Below, piece by piece: positions 10,820-25,414 of a stretch of 64,000 nucleotides of DNA (position 1 is the stretch's first letter; each line of letters starts with the position of its first letter). The position numbers were made by a program, and so were the translations under genes. Origin of the DNA: Chaetorhynchus papuensis (lineage: Eukaryota; Chordata; Aves; Passeriformes; Rhipiduridae); contig VWYX01000271.1 in the NCBI GenBank assembly GCA_013396525.1, positions 1 through 64,000 on the forward strand, in the 5' to 3' direction. A model generated the notes under the pieces. The model worked only from the letters and a program-made list of their open reading frames with translations, was not told where the DNA came from and did not search any database.

Positions 10820-13800
10820 CCTATGATTGCTGGATCATTTTTCCTGACTTTTAAATTAAGACAGGCCCTTGCATATTACTCAGTTACACTGCTTTGAGAC
10901 TAATAAACGGTATACAAACACAGAAAATCTTCAAGTGACAGAAGATTCAGCACCTCTCCTAGTAAATTTTTGTAGAGATGGAATACTGTGAATGTTAAAG
11001 AATTCTCCTAGGTTTCTCATTTGAATGTTTCTGGATTTTATATTGATTGTATTGATCTCCTTGTTTAAGAGCAAATTAACTGTTATTACTCCTGCATGGA
11101 AACACTTATGCACTATAATAAAATGAATTCTTGACTGTCTCTTAAATAAACCAAAATAAAAATATGTAAATATTTTGATCTTATGTTGTTTTTTTCTTAT
11201 TTTCTTCATTTTAGGAAAATGGTTTTCTTCATCATGTGTGTTACTTCCATATATTTTGGTTCATTGTATTGTTAAGCTATACTAAGGTTTGAATTTCATT
11301 CATTTACACATTTATTTCCAGTTTAATTTCTTTCTACATTTTTCATTTATATGTCTGAGGGTTTTTTCTGTAATTTTATCTGCATTTGCACCCTTAATGA
11401 GGATTAAGCATTCAGAAATTACTTTTGTAAAGCTGTCCATCCTATCTAAATTATCAATTGGTGGAATATCTGCCTAATTTGTTCGTGGCTCAAACTCATT
11501 TTAGTAATATTTCAAAACCCCTTAAGTGGACTAAGCAAGAACAGAATACAAAGTAAGAGGGAAAAAAAAAAGTCTTTGAAGTGAGGGGTCTTCATGAAAA
11601 AAGAGCCATGAGGCCTACTTATAATTTACACTAAAAGGCTACTTTATTTTCCTGTAGCAACAGAATTGGTCATAAAATATGTTTATTTTACAGTTACTTT
11701 ATATTGACAGGGTTATGAAACAATCATTTAACCTAAATGAGAGCATGGGCCTAAAAAAATATGTTTGAACTTCTCTTCACTGATAAAAATGACAAGTATG
11801 TAAAAGTAAGTTCATTATTTTATTTTATTTTTACTTTGACCTAATAGTCAGACTCAAATGTAATTCTTCTTTTAAAAAATGTATTTTTTATTCTTTGCAA
11901 ACAGAAAAATTATATTAATTAAAAAGTACATAGTGAAAAGGCTATTAAAAAAATTAAAGACTTTATTTTAAAATAAAGTTGAACACAAATTTCAAATACA
12001 TATTATAAGAAAACAGAATAATAATTTCTATTTAATTATTTAAATACTTTGAAAATATATAGCCCAGAAAATGCCTCACTGGAAACAGTGTAATTACATA
12101 CTCTTCTTTAGTAGAAAAACATCCTTGAAGTTCCTTTCAGTCATGCAAAGGACTCTGAATATCTGCCCATAACAATTTTATTGTTGTGATTAAAAACTTC
12201 TACAATTATTTTCATGTTTCCAAAAATTTCTTCTGAGAACTGTTTTCTGACAAGCATTCACATTTTGAGCATGTTGTCTAGAATTTTACCATAAATCAAA
12301 ATATTTTGAAGTAGAAGGCAACTGAAAAATTCCAAAATGAATGATGCTGCTGAGTTTCTTCATTTTTATGGACTGGGATCAGGATATTTGAAATAATTCT
12401 TTATTCCCAGACCCATATCTTCTACAATCACAGCTGAATATCAGAGTAAAGGAACAGAAATATCTGTGACAGTGTCACAGATTAATTTGCACCTCTGCAT
12501 GGTTTACTTTAATTTCTTCCAATCAAGTGTAATTAATTAATTGGAAGCAAAGTGAAATGCAAACTCCTTTTAGAAGTTTGGAAATTAAATAGGATATATT
12601 CTAAATTAGAAGTGTATTCAGCTACATGTAAATATATTTTGATAGCAGAAGTAGCAGAAGTGAAACTTTTGAGAAATTTTCATTTAAGAAGGTCATAAAA
12701 ATCAGTAAGTATTAGTTTTTTCAGACTAACTACTTCAGAAAACCTACACTGACAGTTTTCATTACTTGGATTCAAATATTTCAAACTTATTGTAGAATCT
12801 AATTTTGTTTTCTGACTAAATATGAATCTCATTCTCTTGGCTGTAACATTTCTGTGAAACAACAAAAAAGATGGTTTCAGTTAAACTGCTCCAATTAAAA
12901 CAAAAATAAACTTTTTTTCATTATGGATTTGTAAGTAATGGTCCCAGCCTGTGACAGATTGCTTTGGGAACAATCGTTTTACAAGTAAGCCTCTAGTTAT
13001 GAATGTTTGACTATGAAATGGAAGACTTATTCAATTAAGTCAATCAATTAAGTTTATCAATTAATCTGGCAATTTTAGGCACTACTGCAACCTTTGTTAG
13101 TGGAAAATATGTTGGAAAACATGTAAGACAGATTTCTGCAAATTTTAGTCTTCCAACATCTTTTTGCCTTTAAAATATCCATTTTTTTCTGATGGTAGAA
13201 GCATTATTTACATCTGATTACATATTAATACTCTGCTTTCTATGTGATAGACAAGTTGCATTTTCTGCCCTGAAGAGCTGGTAAGCAGCAGGAAAGAAGT
13301 GACAAAGAGTGCATGAAAAACAAGTTCAGGAAAGAAAGAGCCAAAGAGTTCCTGATGATGACAGAAATGAGAAGGAAAATCAAACAACTAATACAAAGGA
13401 CAAAAAACCTATGAAATGCCACTATAGTGTTAGGTTTTATAAATCAATTCAACTAAAAGGAATCAACAGAATAAATTGTTGATTACACAGGTTGAAATGA
13501 ACTAAGACTAATAGGCATTAAAAAATGTATATAGCCTTCAAAATTGAATGGCTGAAGTTTAGGGTCAAACTCTCCAGGTATTGAAGAGGTAAAAAAAAAA
13601 ATCATTAGTCACTCAGTTTTTACTTAGCTTAGATAAGCACAGGCACATTTTCCGTTCTGATTCCAGTTTCTGGTTAAAATCTTGTTTGAAACCAGATAAC
13701 TCTCTTCATAATTACAAAAATATTCAGAGACTAAAATAACTATGACCAACATCCATAGTATACTCATGGTACTATATTTCACATGGGAACTTTTGAAAGA

Positions 13801-16515
13801 TCATGCATTAGTTAAATAGTGCCAAAAAGTTAGTTTTAGTTGGATAAATATTAAGCAGCAAGGTGAGATAAGGAATGTGATTAACATAGGACAATCATAC
13901 AACCCAGCACAGCCTTGTACTTTCAATCCTTCTTGAATGTTTCCTCATGATTATTAAATAGCCTGCTTAGTTGTGATTATTCTCTCCTAACAGTCCTAGC
14001 CTGAAAAAAAGGTATGTCAAACTGTTGGAATAAGATGAGTTTTACAGTTTGAAATACTGAACAGCAGTGCAGAACCGTGTGCTTCATACAAATTAATCCA
14101 TCCCTTAGCAATAATCTGGCAACCAATCAGAATTGTCCCTTAACCCAAATAATTTTCTAATGCTCTTTAAATCATCAAAGTTCAGGTACCTTACACTGTT
14201 TAGATGTAAAGTAACAAGGAAATTTAATCTTAAGATTATTAAGTATTTATAGCAGTGGCTAAGGGGTATCACCTAGCAACAATGTGCCCCACAGAATAAA
14301 TCTAATAAACTGTGGCTCATCCTTTCTGTCATCAATGATCAAATAATCAGGACAGGAAAAGCACAAGTAGTGATGACATTGAGAGAATCTAATGATAAAG
14401 TACAGGAGCATTTTAGGAAACAAAGAATGTGTTTAGATAAAGGAATATAGTCTGCACAATAATTAGAATAAAGCAAAGCTGGACTTCAGCCGCAGTAAGC
14501 CAAATAGAAAGAAAAGATTAAAGTGAGAGGGAGGGGGAAGGAAAACTGGAGGAAGAAGATAAACGATTAAACATGGCAGACATAGGGATTTGTGAGAAGA
14601 AAATAAAATAAGATGCTGTCCACGCATCTTTCCTTGGCTGACTTCTAAAAAGGAGGGCAGAGAGATTAAAATTTTATCAGATAGTTTAGAAGATTATGGT
14701 AGTTGTACCTTAAAACATAAAAGCTACTTTGCAGGGCCTCATGCAATTCAGCAGGATGCAGTTGGGTCAGAATTGATATCAGCAAGGCACTGAGGATAAG
14801 TTTGAAGTTATCACACTGTAGAAAGGAGAAAAGTTCAGCCCAAGATTTGCAATAAGTAAAAAAATAAAAACCTTGCACCAGGGTTTTCAGCAGATAAAAA
14901 AATGCATTAGAAATGTATGTAATTACAGTTAAGCACTTGTCATCATTTTGGAAAGGTGGTATTTACTCAGGCTTATACAATACAGAGACATCTCTGTTTT
15001 TTTCCTTCCGAGTCTGTGGTGCTGAATTCCATATGCAGGTTCACTGAAAACAGAGGACCTTTCTGAGGCTATTGCATATTCCACACTAAAGATACCTACA
15101 GGACCTCAATTGATCAAATAATGGTCAAAGCATATATTCATAATGACAAGAAACTGTATATGCTACATAGCCCTGCAAAGCACTGAATTTCCTCTTTGTT
15201 ATATTCAACATCAACCAGTCAAGTGAATGACAGCAACTCGGCCTAATTATAATTTGAATCCTTGGTTCCTGATAAAATGCTTCTGAAACTCCTATATGGT
15301 TAAGCTTGTCTGAAAATACTTTCTGCAACAGGTGGTGTTCCCTGTTAGTGTCATTGCCATTATTTGGTCTGGACAGAGGTCTCTGGAAAGTCTTGTGGAG
15401 AACTCTTCTCTCCTTGTAGTAGGGAAGAAGTCCACATAAAAGCCCCAAACATAAAATGAAAGAAAAGGAAGTGAGAAAGGAAGTGCCATCTTATTTTTCT
15501 TCATGACTAGCATATAGTATAATTATTTAAAGCACAGTCAGTTTATTTCAACTAATTTAACAGTCAGAAACATTTCCATATTCTCTCAATGCAAAGAGAT
15601 TTTAATAAGACTACTTATATCATACATTATACATGGAATAGTTTATTCATGTTAGAAGTAAAAAACAGCTGTTCATCATGAACTACCACTAAGCAAAGAC
15701 TTATTTTAAATTAGTCCTTTGGAATAACAGGCTTTCTAACTGGCTGTTTTGCATAGGATAAAAGAGCATTAAAATATTATTCAACACTAAGGACTTGAGT
15801 CTGTTGGTCATATATAGGTGTCTAGTACCGTTTGACAACATGGAAACTCTCTGATCCCCAGATCCAACCTTAGAAGTGTATAAGTTTCCTACAGGCATTG
15901 TAATATATGTCACCCCATGCAGATACCTTGTTTACCCCCGAGTATCTTAAAAAATGTGTGGTTAAATGAGTTAAGCCTCAGCTTCAGCAGTTTCAAAATT
16001 AATATTTAATCCACAAAACAGACCCAAGAATTTTTTAGAAGCTAACTTACCATATAGAAATGGAATACAGTATTATTAGAGCCAGAAGTTATCTTTAATC
16101 ATTCAAAATACTCATACTGCTCTGCACAGCAGCAAACTTGCTCTTTGCAGGAGGGTGCTTCAATGGAAGAATTAGATAACTGGAAGGATTCTGTATATCT
16201 GCAGTGATAACTGAGTAATCTGAATCTGAAGTAATGATTCAGTGTCCCTCATCATCCTTTTAGCTGCTGCATAGACATGTTAGGAGCTTCCATCTTTCAT
16301 TTTAAAAAGCTGCTGTTTTTTGCAGCATGTCTCCTGTGCAGACCCAGGACTGCTTTAGCCTGTTTAGCTAATTATCTCACTTATGTAAAAATGTGAAAAC
16401 TGTTTTTATTTTTTTGGCAAAAGTAGTTACTGGAAGAAAAAGCCAGTGCATAGCAAAAGAATCTGGGCCTACCACAAATGCTTCCAAAGTTACACATGAT
16501 TGGAGGGTCTCTTTT
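10820..16515. other. Non-coding DNA, nothing recognised
   Basis: About 5.7 kb of AT-rich sequence with no recognised transposon, RNA or exon. The longest frame is 107 codons (15125-15448, minus), overlapped by a second frame on the same strand. Neither resembles a known protein, and both are within chance length for this base composition. AT-rich homopolymer runs are frequent between 11.8 and 12.1 kb. Confidence 0.6.
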
Positions 16516-16554
16516 GCAGAAGATATCATGAGGTGCAGAAGATATTTATGAGGT
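16516..16554. repeat. Two-copy 19/20-bp tandem duplication
   Basis: GCAGAAGATATCATGAGGT (16516-16534) is followed directly by GCAGAAGATATTTATGAGGT (16535-16554), and a third partial GCAGATA follows. The two copies differ by one insertion and one substitution, consistent with a small local duplication. Confidence 0.9.
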
Positions 16555-17779
16555 GCAGATAATCCAGAAGTAAGAAAATAATTTCCCTTCCTATCTGGAA
16601 TGGGGTAATCCCCACAGTTCTTATTTCTGTAAGAATTTTGGGTGGACTCTAGAGTGGATATGAAGAGACATGTATTCATAACCTCTGAAGCTGGCACAGG
16701 ATACAGGAAGCTGGGCTTGTTTCACAGACCAAATTCTAGGTACAAATAAAAGTAATAGCAACTCAGTTCTCAGAATGTAATAGTACTGATTGTGCAAGAT
16801 GAGACAAGGCAGAAAGTAATTAAGCTTACAAAACTGTATGGCTAGGAGGGCACATTGCCATCTATTACCTGTTGAACAGAAATCTGTCAGGACAAAATGA
16901 GATTTTGTTCAAATATTCAATGATAGTAACCTTGTAAGTGTTTCATAAATGCTGTATGAATAGGGCGTGTCAGAGAGATCAGACATAACTTCACTTTCAG
17001 AAATGTGATTTTGAACCAATCTTACTAATTCAACAGGCAATTTTGAGGTATTATGGAAGGCAGTAATACATACCTTTCTGCCTCTTCTCTTCCCTCCTCC
17101 TTTCTCTGCTTTTAGCAGAGTGAAAAGATTTTAGTGACTATAAGACAATCAGATAGGTAGAAGCCTGGAAAATTCTCTATAAAATACAAATCTAATTTCA
17201 GATACTAACCATAACAACTCTGTTGCTCCTTTTGTGGGACTGTTTGAACATCTAACAGTTATTTATGGGACCTAAAGCTAGTGGGACAGAGGTCCTGTGT
17301 CTCTGGGTGTCGGGGATTTAAGGTTTCCTGAAAAAACAAAAAAAAAGTACCATGTGATACATAAAACCTAAGAAGCTGACATGGAATTAAAAGGAAACAG
17401 TATAAATTATGCACAATTTGCATCAATGTCCAACTTATATCAACCAAAATGGAGTCTGTGCTGCTTATTTTAGGACAATATCCAGTAAACTGTTAAAAAT
17501 GTCCTTCACTTAAGTTTGATTAGTAAAAGATTTCAATACCATACTTGATAAAACCAACCCAGGATAAGAAAAACTAGTAAATACTTTTCTAAGTCAGTTT
17601 GTTTTGTTGGTTGTGTTTTTTTAACTGGTTTTTGCCTCTACGAAAAAATGCCTTGCCTCCAAGAAAATAACTAATTAATTCAGCCAAGTTTCAAGGTCAC
17701 AAATGATTTTTACTCTGGATATTTTTCCTTACTTTTGAGTATCCCCTCTGGTTTCCTCTCATACTCCCACCTGGTTAAA
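16555..17779. other. Non-coding DNA, nothing recognised
   Basis: No transposon, RNA or exon recognised. Short frames (up to 62 codons wholly within this stretch) have no recognisable domain. Confidence 0.55.
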
Positions 17780-18493
17780 TGGCAGATCCCAGAGGGTCAT
17801 AAGTGACACAGGGCCTTGTACAAGACCTGTCATGAGTGGTGTCCCACAAGGTTCAGTACTGGGACGGTATTGTGTAACTTACTCATCAATGACCTCGATG
17901 AAGGTCCAGATGCCTCCTCAGCAAGTTCACTGATGACATAAAGCTGGGAGGAGTGGCCAATATCCCTGAGTGCTGTACAGAGGCTTCAGAAGGACTTCCA
18001 CAGACTGGAGAGGTGGGTGGAGAAGAACTGTCTGAAATGCAAGTGTTGTGTCCAGTTCCAGCAGAAGGCAACAAGATTTAGCATCTGGAGCATCTCTCAC
18101 AAGAAAAGACTGAGGGACCTGGGCCTGTTCAGTTTCAAGAAGACATGACAGAGAGGGAGCTCATCAATGTCTCTCAGTATCTGAAGGGAGGGTTTCAAGA
18201 GGATGGAACCAGGCTCTGCCCAGTGGTGCCTGACAACAGGATGAGAGGCAATGGGCAGAAACTGATGGACAGGAAGTTCCACCTAAATATGAAGAAGAAT
18301 TTCTTTACTGTGGGAATGACTGAGCACTGGAACAGGTTGCCCAGAGAGGTTGTGGAGTCTCTGTCACTGGAGATATTCGAGAACTATCTGGACACAATCC
18401 TGTGCAATGTGCTCTAGAATGAGGCTGCTTGAGCAAGAGGGTAGGACTAAATGACCCACTGTGCTCCTTTCCAACCTGACCCATTTTGTAATT
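17780..18493 (+). mobile_element. CR1 LINE fragment with decayed reverse-transcriptase end and 3' UTR
   Basis: A 5'-truncated CR1 non-LTR retrotransposon, sense on the plus strand. Near 17828-17861 the reading SGVPQGSVLG, a hallmark of CR1/jockey-type reverse transcriptases, is visible. A frameshift follows, then INDLDE (17884-17901), another shift, then KFTDDIKLGGV (about 17922-17954), the equivalent of the FADD catalytic box with A replaced by T. After the 'gtgtccagttc' segment at 18047-18058, roughly 100 bases of the usual sequence seem to be missing. The 3' UTR (GTTGCCCAGAGAGGTTGTGG at 18337-18356; 'tttccaacctgaccca' at 18467-18482) follows the consensus closely. The 90-codon frame at 18145-18417 is within the element. 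It cannot encode a working transposase-like protein. Confidence 0.93.
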
Positions 18494-19694
18494 CCCTCTC
18501 ACCGTTCATCTGCCATTACATGTAAAGAGACAATTTATTGTGTTCAACTTAGTACAGTATGATTGCATTTTATTTTAAAATTTATTGCACTGCATTCCCA
18601 GTATGATAAATTATTAAAAATGCTATATTTTATCAAGGTTCTCGAATAGAAAGGAACTCCAGAAACATTAATGATGATGATATTTGGAAAACACAATGAA
18701 AGCAAATCCTACTTCAACACTGACATTGGTTCTGAACACCACCTTTTCATTTATTCCCCAAAGATTAACGTCAAAAGTCCCCTGCATTTATGATAGCTCT
18801 TTCTTAATATCATGGTGCTTCAAACTTGCTAATCAGCATCTAGATTAAGCACTTATCCAGACTGATCTGCTTGTAGAAATTAGTTGCTTAAAACTGTAAT
18901 AAAATGAATAGGGGCCTACTAAAAATTACATAACCCTCCCCCAAAGACAGAGCATTCCTTAAATTCTTATTCCTCTTCAGAACCTGAATCCTGTATGGTT
19001 TGTGAAAAGACTGAACCTGCATATCCCAAAGGAATACACTAAGCTATAAATTTGAGTCATCCTTGCTCTGAATTTATTTTGTCTTAGGGTTTACAATTGG
19101 ACATATTGAATAACTGGACGTATTTTTTTTGAAACTCTCAGACACTGAGACTCAAATGGCATCTTTTAAACTCTAGAGAAATCTTCTGTTGCTAAAATAC
19201 TTGGAAGAAACAGGAATCATAATATGTTTAAAGAAGGTGCTATATTTTCAGAAGCCCTAAATTGAGATATTCTCAGAGCACTTTTATCAGATCAGACCCT
19301 GTTAATAGAAGATAGGAAGAAAAATTCCTTTTTTATGACTTCTGATGGTCTTCAGGGAAAATTATATTCTAAACACCAGGAAGTGTTTATATATATGGAG
19401 GTGGAATTTTAGGGTCATAAGGAACTTCAGTGTCAGAAGTTAGGGCCACTGCTGTCTTTGGGTGTTTCTGAGAACAGCTGACACACATAGACAGTGTATA
19501 GAAAGGAATGACCTGATCTTAAATCATATTAAAATATGCCAGAGTAGCCAGTTAGTGTATTGTAACAGTGTTAGTGTACACACAGTTAAACTGACCTCCA
19601 GATGTGGGCTTAAATGAAGGATTTTTCCTCTCATCATGCTGACAGGGATTTGTATTTTATTGATACTGGAAATTTCGCATGTACTTTATTCCCA
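18494..19694. other. Non-coding DNA, nothing recognised
   Basis: AT-rich, without recognisable repeats or genes. It separates the CR1 copy at 17.8 kb from the CR1 tail at 19.7 kb. Confidence 0.55.
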
Positions 19695-19800
19695 CAATCA
19701 CAGAGTCATCAGTGTTGGAAAAGAGCTTCAAGGTCATCTAACCTATCCATTGACCCAGCATGACCACAATCACCTCTAAAACATATCCCCAAGTCAGCAA
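19695..19800 (-). mobile_element. Short CR1 3' end, antisense
   Basis: The plus strand shows AATCACAGAGTCATCAGTGT, then TTGGAAAAGAGCTTCAAGGTCATC and a 'cattgacccagcatgaccac' equivalent. This is the antisense of a CR1 terminal tail ('...gatcat-aagtccaaccatcaacccaac'). Only about 100 bases remain, a typical heavily 5'-truncated insertion. Confidence 0.85.
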
Positions 19801-22800
19801 TGTGATAACTTTCTTTGAATAGCTGAGTTTTCAGCTCTAATTGATTGAAATGTATAGGCATAAGGATAAAAAAAATATGGAAGGAGAAAAATGAATTTTG
19901 AAAAAATTGTTTTCTTTCTTGAGTAAGAAATGTCTATCTATTACTCTTTAAAGTAAAAGGCTGGAACTGATCTTATGTTTTTTCAGACAACAATAATGTT
20001 CTCAGGAGATGATTGTTTGCTGGGAATATCTGAGAGTTCTTGTACAGTTATTGTATTAAAGAACTTATGTAACAATACAAGGATAGCTGCAAGAAATACT
20101 GTTAGAGCTATTGAAATAGATGGATTTTAGTGTGGGATGAACTCTTGGAACTCCAGAAAAAACTATTTATGTAAGCATCAAATCTGTCACAAAACAGTAC
20201 AATCTGCCACTCCAGCCACCATCAAGTATCATTCCTTCTTCAATAGATGGTAATAAAATCAGCAGGGAATTTGAGAAGACTTAAACACACTTTTACAGTG
20301 CTGAAGCTTACTTGGTATGAATTTGTTATCTGCAACTTTTCCCTCAAAGCTCAGTGTACTTCAAATTATCAGTTTTGTAACAAAGATTATGTTTACCATA
20401 GAAGTTATTATGTACATACCATACTATAGAAAAATTACTTTCAACTGCATGTAGGTTAATTAAAATCATAAAATATTCAGAAATATTGTCCCAGGAGAAG
20501 GAAAATATTTTTATCCTGTCAAATGATGTTCTGGAAGATGGGGACCTGTTATACACTAGGCCTGCAATGTTTGCTATAAAGAGGTTTTTTTGCCTTCCAA
20601 ACTGCTGGTTCCTTCTCAGCCTTAAATAGCAGAGCAAGAAGTGCTTTGCCTTCATTGTAGAGAAACACTAACAGAACTCAGTCTTTAAATGAGAGCACAT
20701 TCTTTCATTCTGTCTTCTAAAAAGAATTATCTGGTTAAAAAACCAAACTAAAACAACTAACCCTCACATTACAGCTGACACATTAATAACAATACAAAAA
20801 TGTGTACAGATAAATTTGTGTCCTTATTCTTAACTATTTTTAACATTATTCTTTGAGCTTTTGTCAGCATTTCTATTCAGCAGCAATTGACATTTGGAAA
20901 GAAAGACATTGCATCAGGTTTTACTGATGCTATTAAATATCCAGATAGAAATTTACCTACATAAAACTCTCTGACGTGAGTTTTTGTCTCACATGCCACT
21001 CTTTTTTTTCTCCTATTTCTTCCTTTTCTGGGGCCTCTTGAGCCTAAAAACTATAGAATGCATTGCAAAGCACTTAACTAGTGACTATAATATAATGAAA
21101 AATGATGTGACACACATAATGTGTGTGATATATATGATGCTTATTTTTCAGCATTGGCATAAATGAATGAATTAATTCTTAAATCTTATTGCTTGTATAA
21201 TTATTCAGTTACACAATATAGATGGAAATTTATTTTTCTGTGTGTCAGATCAGTAGATTTGCTGTATATAATGCTGGGAATGCTCCTATTTTATCCTAAT
21301 GATCCCTGGGGTTTGTTCCCTGAATAATGAAGAAAAATGAAAATCACAGGGACCAAAAAATATCTGCAATTATCTACAATTAGTAAAAAAAATGTTAAGC
21401 ATTATAGCTAATATATTTTTCTTTCTTTTTCTCAGTATGCATGTGGTGCTGATCTTTCATCAATGAAAAGGATAAAATCCTAATGAGTGCTAATAAAAAC
21501 AAATGCAAGCAAATGTCAAAGCTTTTTTATATAGTTCAACTAAAAGCAAGTGTTTTTCTATGTAATAAGGACAATAGTAATTTATCTTGTTTGCTGATTC
21601 AGTTTAGATTCTCTTTATCACAACAGCAATGTCCTTTTGCTGCATTTGCTGATAATTTATTTCCAGTAAGTTACACCATAATTAATCAAAGTAAGTGCAG
21701 TACTGTAAGTACTGTTATTCTGTCGCGTTATTTGCATGTACTGTGACTTTTTGAAGTGTGCTATGTCAGACATAATCAGTAGGTGAAGAAAATTAGTCAC
21801 ATGATAGCAGCATTTATGCTTCCAAATTAGACTGTCAAATACCTTTTGGGCATTGCCTGGCTGTCTGTACAAAATTAATGAAAAGAGGTCCATTGAGGGC
21901 TATCAGATGAGAAAATTTCCTGCATTGAATTCTCACAGGGAATTTGCCTAAACCTCTGAACTATTAGCTACTGTCCTGGATGACTAAGGCCAAGTTTCAA
22001 CAATTCTCTTTAGTTCACTACATCAAATCTAACTTCATTAGCATTTTCACAGAGTAGACCACTGAGAGTAAATTATTTCATGTATGTTTGGAAGGTTCTT
22101 GTAGGAACAACTTATCCTATAGATCCTTTCAATGCCATCAACAACAAGCAAGCTAGCAAACTGACATGCAAGCTAACATGGAAACCAACGAGTCAGCAAA
22201 CCTATATATTAGATCTTATGTTTAGCAAGACAGGATGTGGTACATTAAAGGACAAGGAATCACAGGCTAGAATTTCAAAGTACTAACAGCTGAATATAGA
22301 TGGACATAAGCAGCAAATAGCAGTATATTTAGCTGTACATATAATTTTCATGTCAGGTGCCTTTTGAAGTGCAATGGATTTTGCAGGAAATACCTTCCAC
22401 GGACTCAGGTCCTTCCACTATAGAATGATTTTGGAGACAGGAAGGCACAGAAATTACTGAAGTCCTGTCTTGCTGCCTCAAAGTCACGGACAGCCCTCCT
22501 GCAGCAGGTTCTCAACATAGTAACTGGTAGAGGGCTACCAATGTCATCTACTGCATCTGTATTTCTCAGGATGTTTTGGGTGAGAAACAAGACAGTTTAG
22601 ATCTTAGTCCCATGTCAGAGATGCTGTCTAATATATGGTCTTTGGTTGTTTAATAAAGAAATGTCTGCTCAGATAACATGTGCAACTTCATATTCCAGTT
22701 TCTGTTTGACTTTGTGTTCTTACTCCTGACATATCCTGCCAGGTATTTCTCAAATCCTTTATAGTAAATTCACAGCAGTTTGTGTCCTCTTGAGAATAAA

Positions 22801-25414
22801 ACTTGAAAACCAATCCAACCTGCTTATTAAATATCAGCTTACTTTGGAATAAAACATTATTATTGTTACGGCTTTCATTTGTACCAGAACAAGAAATCAA
22901 ATAAGCATACAGGAATTGAATATACAGTTACTCATTGGCCAATCTGTGTCTACAACAATTTATAGTACAATTCACATGGGTCAAAAGCCTGGGTTTTGGC
23001 ATGCATGGCTTCTGAAATATAGAGAAAGAAGTACTCTGAATCAAAACCAAATCAAAACTTTCTAAATACACAAAAGAAAAATCAGCCATTTCCCTTTCTT
23101 AAAACTTCATTTTCTTTTCTATTGGTTTTGATCACAGGTAACCTACATTCCAACACTTCTCAAAAGTATTTCCTGAGACTATGAGAAAGAAACTGAACTT
23201 CTAAATGTATTTATGAGAATTACACACACTCACTAGCAGGTACATATCAAAAGCTCTAAGGATCAACAAAACATTGAGCTGCCTTTCCTGATGCCTGGTA
23301 GCTGTGTACTACTGATTTCTTCACAACTGCATGTCTGAAGAAGCAAAAAGAAAATTAAGGAGAAAATCAGGACTGGAGTGGTGAGTGGAGGAGCTTTCAA
23401 TATTTGTTACAAGACTGAGTCTTCACAAACATCTCTTATGTACCATATTAATCTGGTGATTAACTCCTTTTCAGAAGGTTGTCTGATTTGTCCTAATGGA
23501 CCAAATTCCATGATTATTGACAATATACATTAATTAACAAGAATTAATAGGTAAAACATGAAGACTGCATTTGGCTGAATAATGTGATATCTTCATCTAT
23601 ATAAAAAGGCCATGAGAAAATGCAACATGAGAAAACGAGACTTTTCTTTCATAATTCCAAGACAAAATGTGGCTTGTAAATTAACATGTTTACCAATATT
23701 GTCCTCTGGTATGAATTATATAAATTGTATCTATTTACATATGATCACAATCAAATTTTGCTAGTTTGAGAGAGATTCCCAATTGCTTGGGAATAACTTC
23801 AGATCTCTCAAAATCCAGTCTAATCTGAACTGCTAGTTTTATAAGTGGGTAGAGAGAAACATAACTTAAAAAGTTGGAAACCCTTTGTAATATGTAATAC
23901 TATAACGGTGTTGTAATCATGGCTCAAAGAAGTAGTAGGGGGCCCAGGGCAGAAGAGATAGATTATGATATCTCATGCCTAAGTTGTGAAGAAAAGCAGC
24001 CTAGGTGGTCTGAGCATATCTGCCTAAAAACCATGCAATAAAACCCAGGCAAATGCAACAAGCTCTCTAAATGCCATAGTATGAACGGTGCCCTAATTCC
24101 TCTGCTGGATTAGTTGCTATAGTCATCACAGGGAAGTTCTGCTACAGCCCCCTACCCTAGCTTACTTTGAGAAGTGTCTGATTTTTATCTTTTCATCCCG
24201 TTCACACATTTTCTGTCACACAATGATTACTTGGGCTTTCAGGGTAAAGTGAATTTTATCCTATAAGAAGTAATGTATTGTATTTTACTCATGAAAAGAC
24301 TCCATTCTGTTCGCAGTTGATTCTTCTCTCCTTTTCTCTCTCCATTGTGTGTGTATGTATTTAAATTACTCTTTAATTGATGTAGTTCTGGTGTCTTTCA
24401 TTGAAAAAAATGCCTAAAGTTGAGTGAAATAGAATGGATCCTGAGAACCTGTGGATGTAAAATGAGGCTCAGGCTGTGCCTACTAAAGCAACCTATTTTC
24501 ATAAATGAAGAAACTATTAGCCTCTTTGTGAAATTAACAATGTGTATCTGATCTATAGGATTGTCATTAATTCTACTTCAACAAGAAAAAAGGCCATAAA
24601 TTTGCAGTATGAAATACTTCCCCAGCACTTGCAGTTTCTGAACTATCCAGACACTTTACTGGTATGTCAAATATATTTTAAATGCTGGCTTATCTGAAGC
24701 CATTATCTTCTGGCTTTTGCATTCCTTATCAAAATAATTTTGTACTTTAAAGACATAGTTTTATTATATGTGACCTTAACAGTAATTCCAAGGAGAAAGT
24801 GCTCCACAATAATAGTAATAAAAAGCAATTTATTCTAGATGTTAATCTTAAGGAAATGTAGATTGAAAATCAGGGGCATTTTATGGTATTTGTGAAAGCT
24901 ATTGATCATGACCAGCTTAATAGTAGAATAAGGTTAATTTTCTACCTATCATGTTCTGAATGTATTCCATTACTGGTTGCTCTCTTTTCTCAGTTCAAAT
25001 TTATAAGCTGTAGCATTATGATGAGTTCTGGAATTGTAAATTCAGGATAAATCTTTTTAGCACATTATATGGAATATCTAATTCTTATAGTATGTGAGAA
25101 ATGCTTCCTTTTTACTACTGCATAATCCATTATTGCCAAGGGATCATTCTGAGACACTAGCATTAATATATAGCTAAGACATTTTCCGGTGTGTGTAAGC
25201 AAAGCATTTTCCTTGCAGAATTAAATTCTCTGTAGAGCAATACCATGCATAAGGTAAATCTCTGCTTTTTTTAAATTAGTGTTATATTTTATTTAACCAG
25301 ATTTCAAGCAAAATGAGCCAAAAAGCCCACAAAAACTCAAACCTGTGTAAAAACTGGTAATTATTACTGCGTTGCCACATTTCATTATAAATGCCATAGA
25401 TCACAGAAATCTGA
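19801..25414. other. Non-coding DNA, nothing recognised
   Basis: 5.6 kb without a recognised element. The longest frames are 103 codons (20344-20655, minus) and 87 codons (21483-21746, plus), and neither resembles a known protein. A stretch at 22.39-22.56 kb is slightly more GC-rich but matches nothing I know. Confidence 0.6.

Noticed and set aside
15125..15513. Two overlapping minus-strand frames of 107 and 73 codons
   Set aside because: No recognisable domain. They overlap in different frames on the same strand and are of chance length in this composition.
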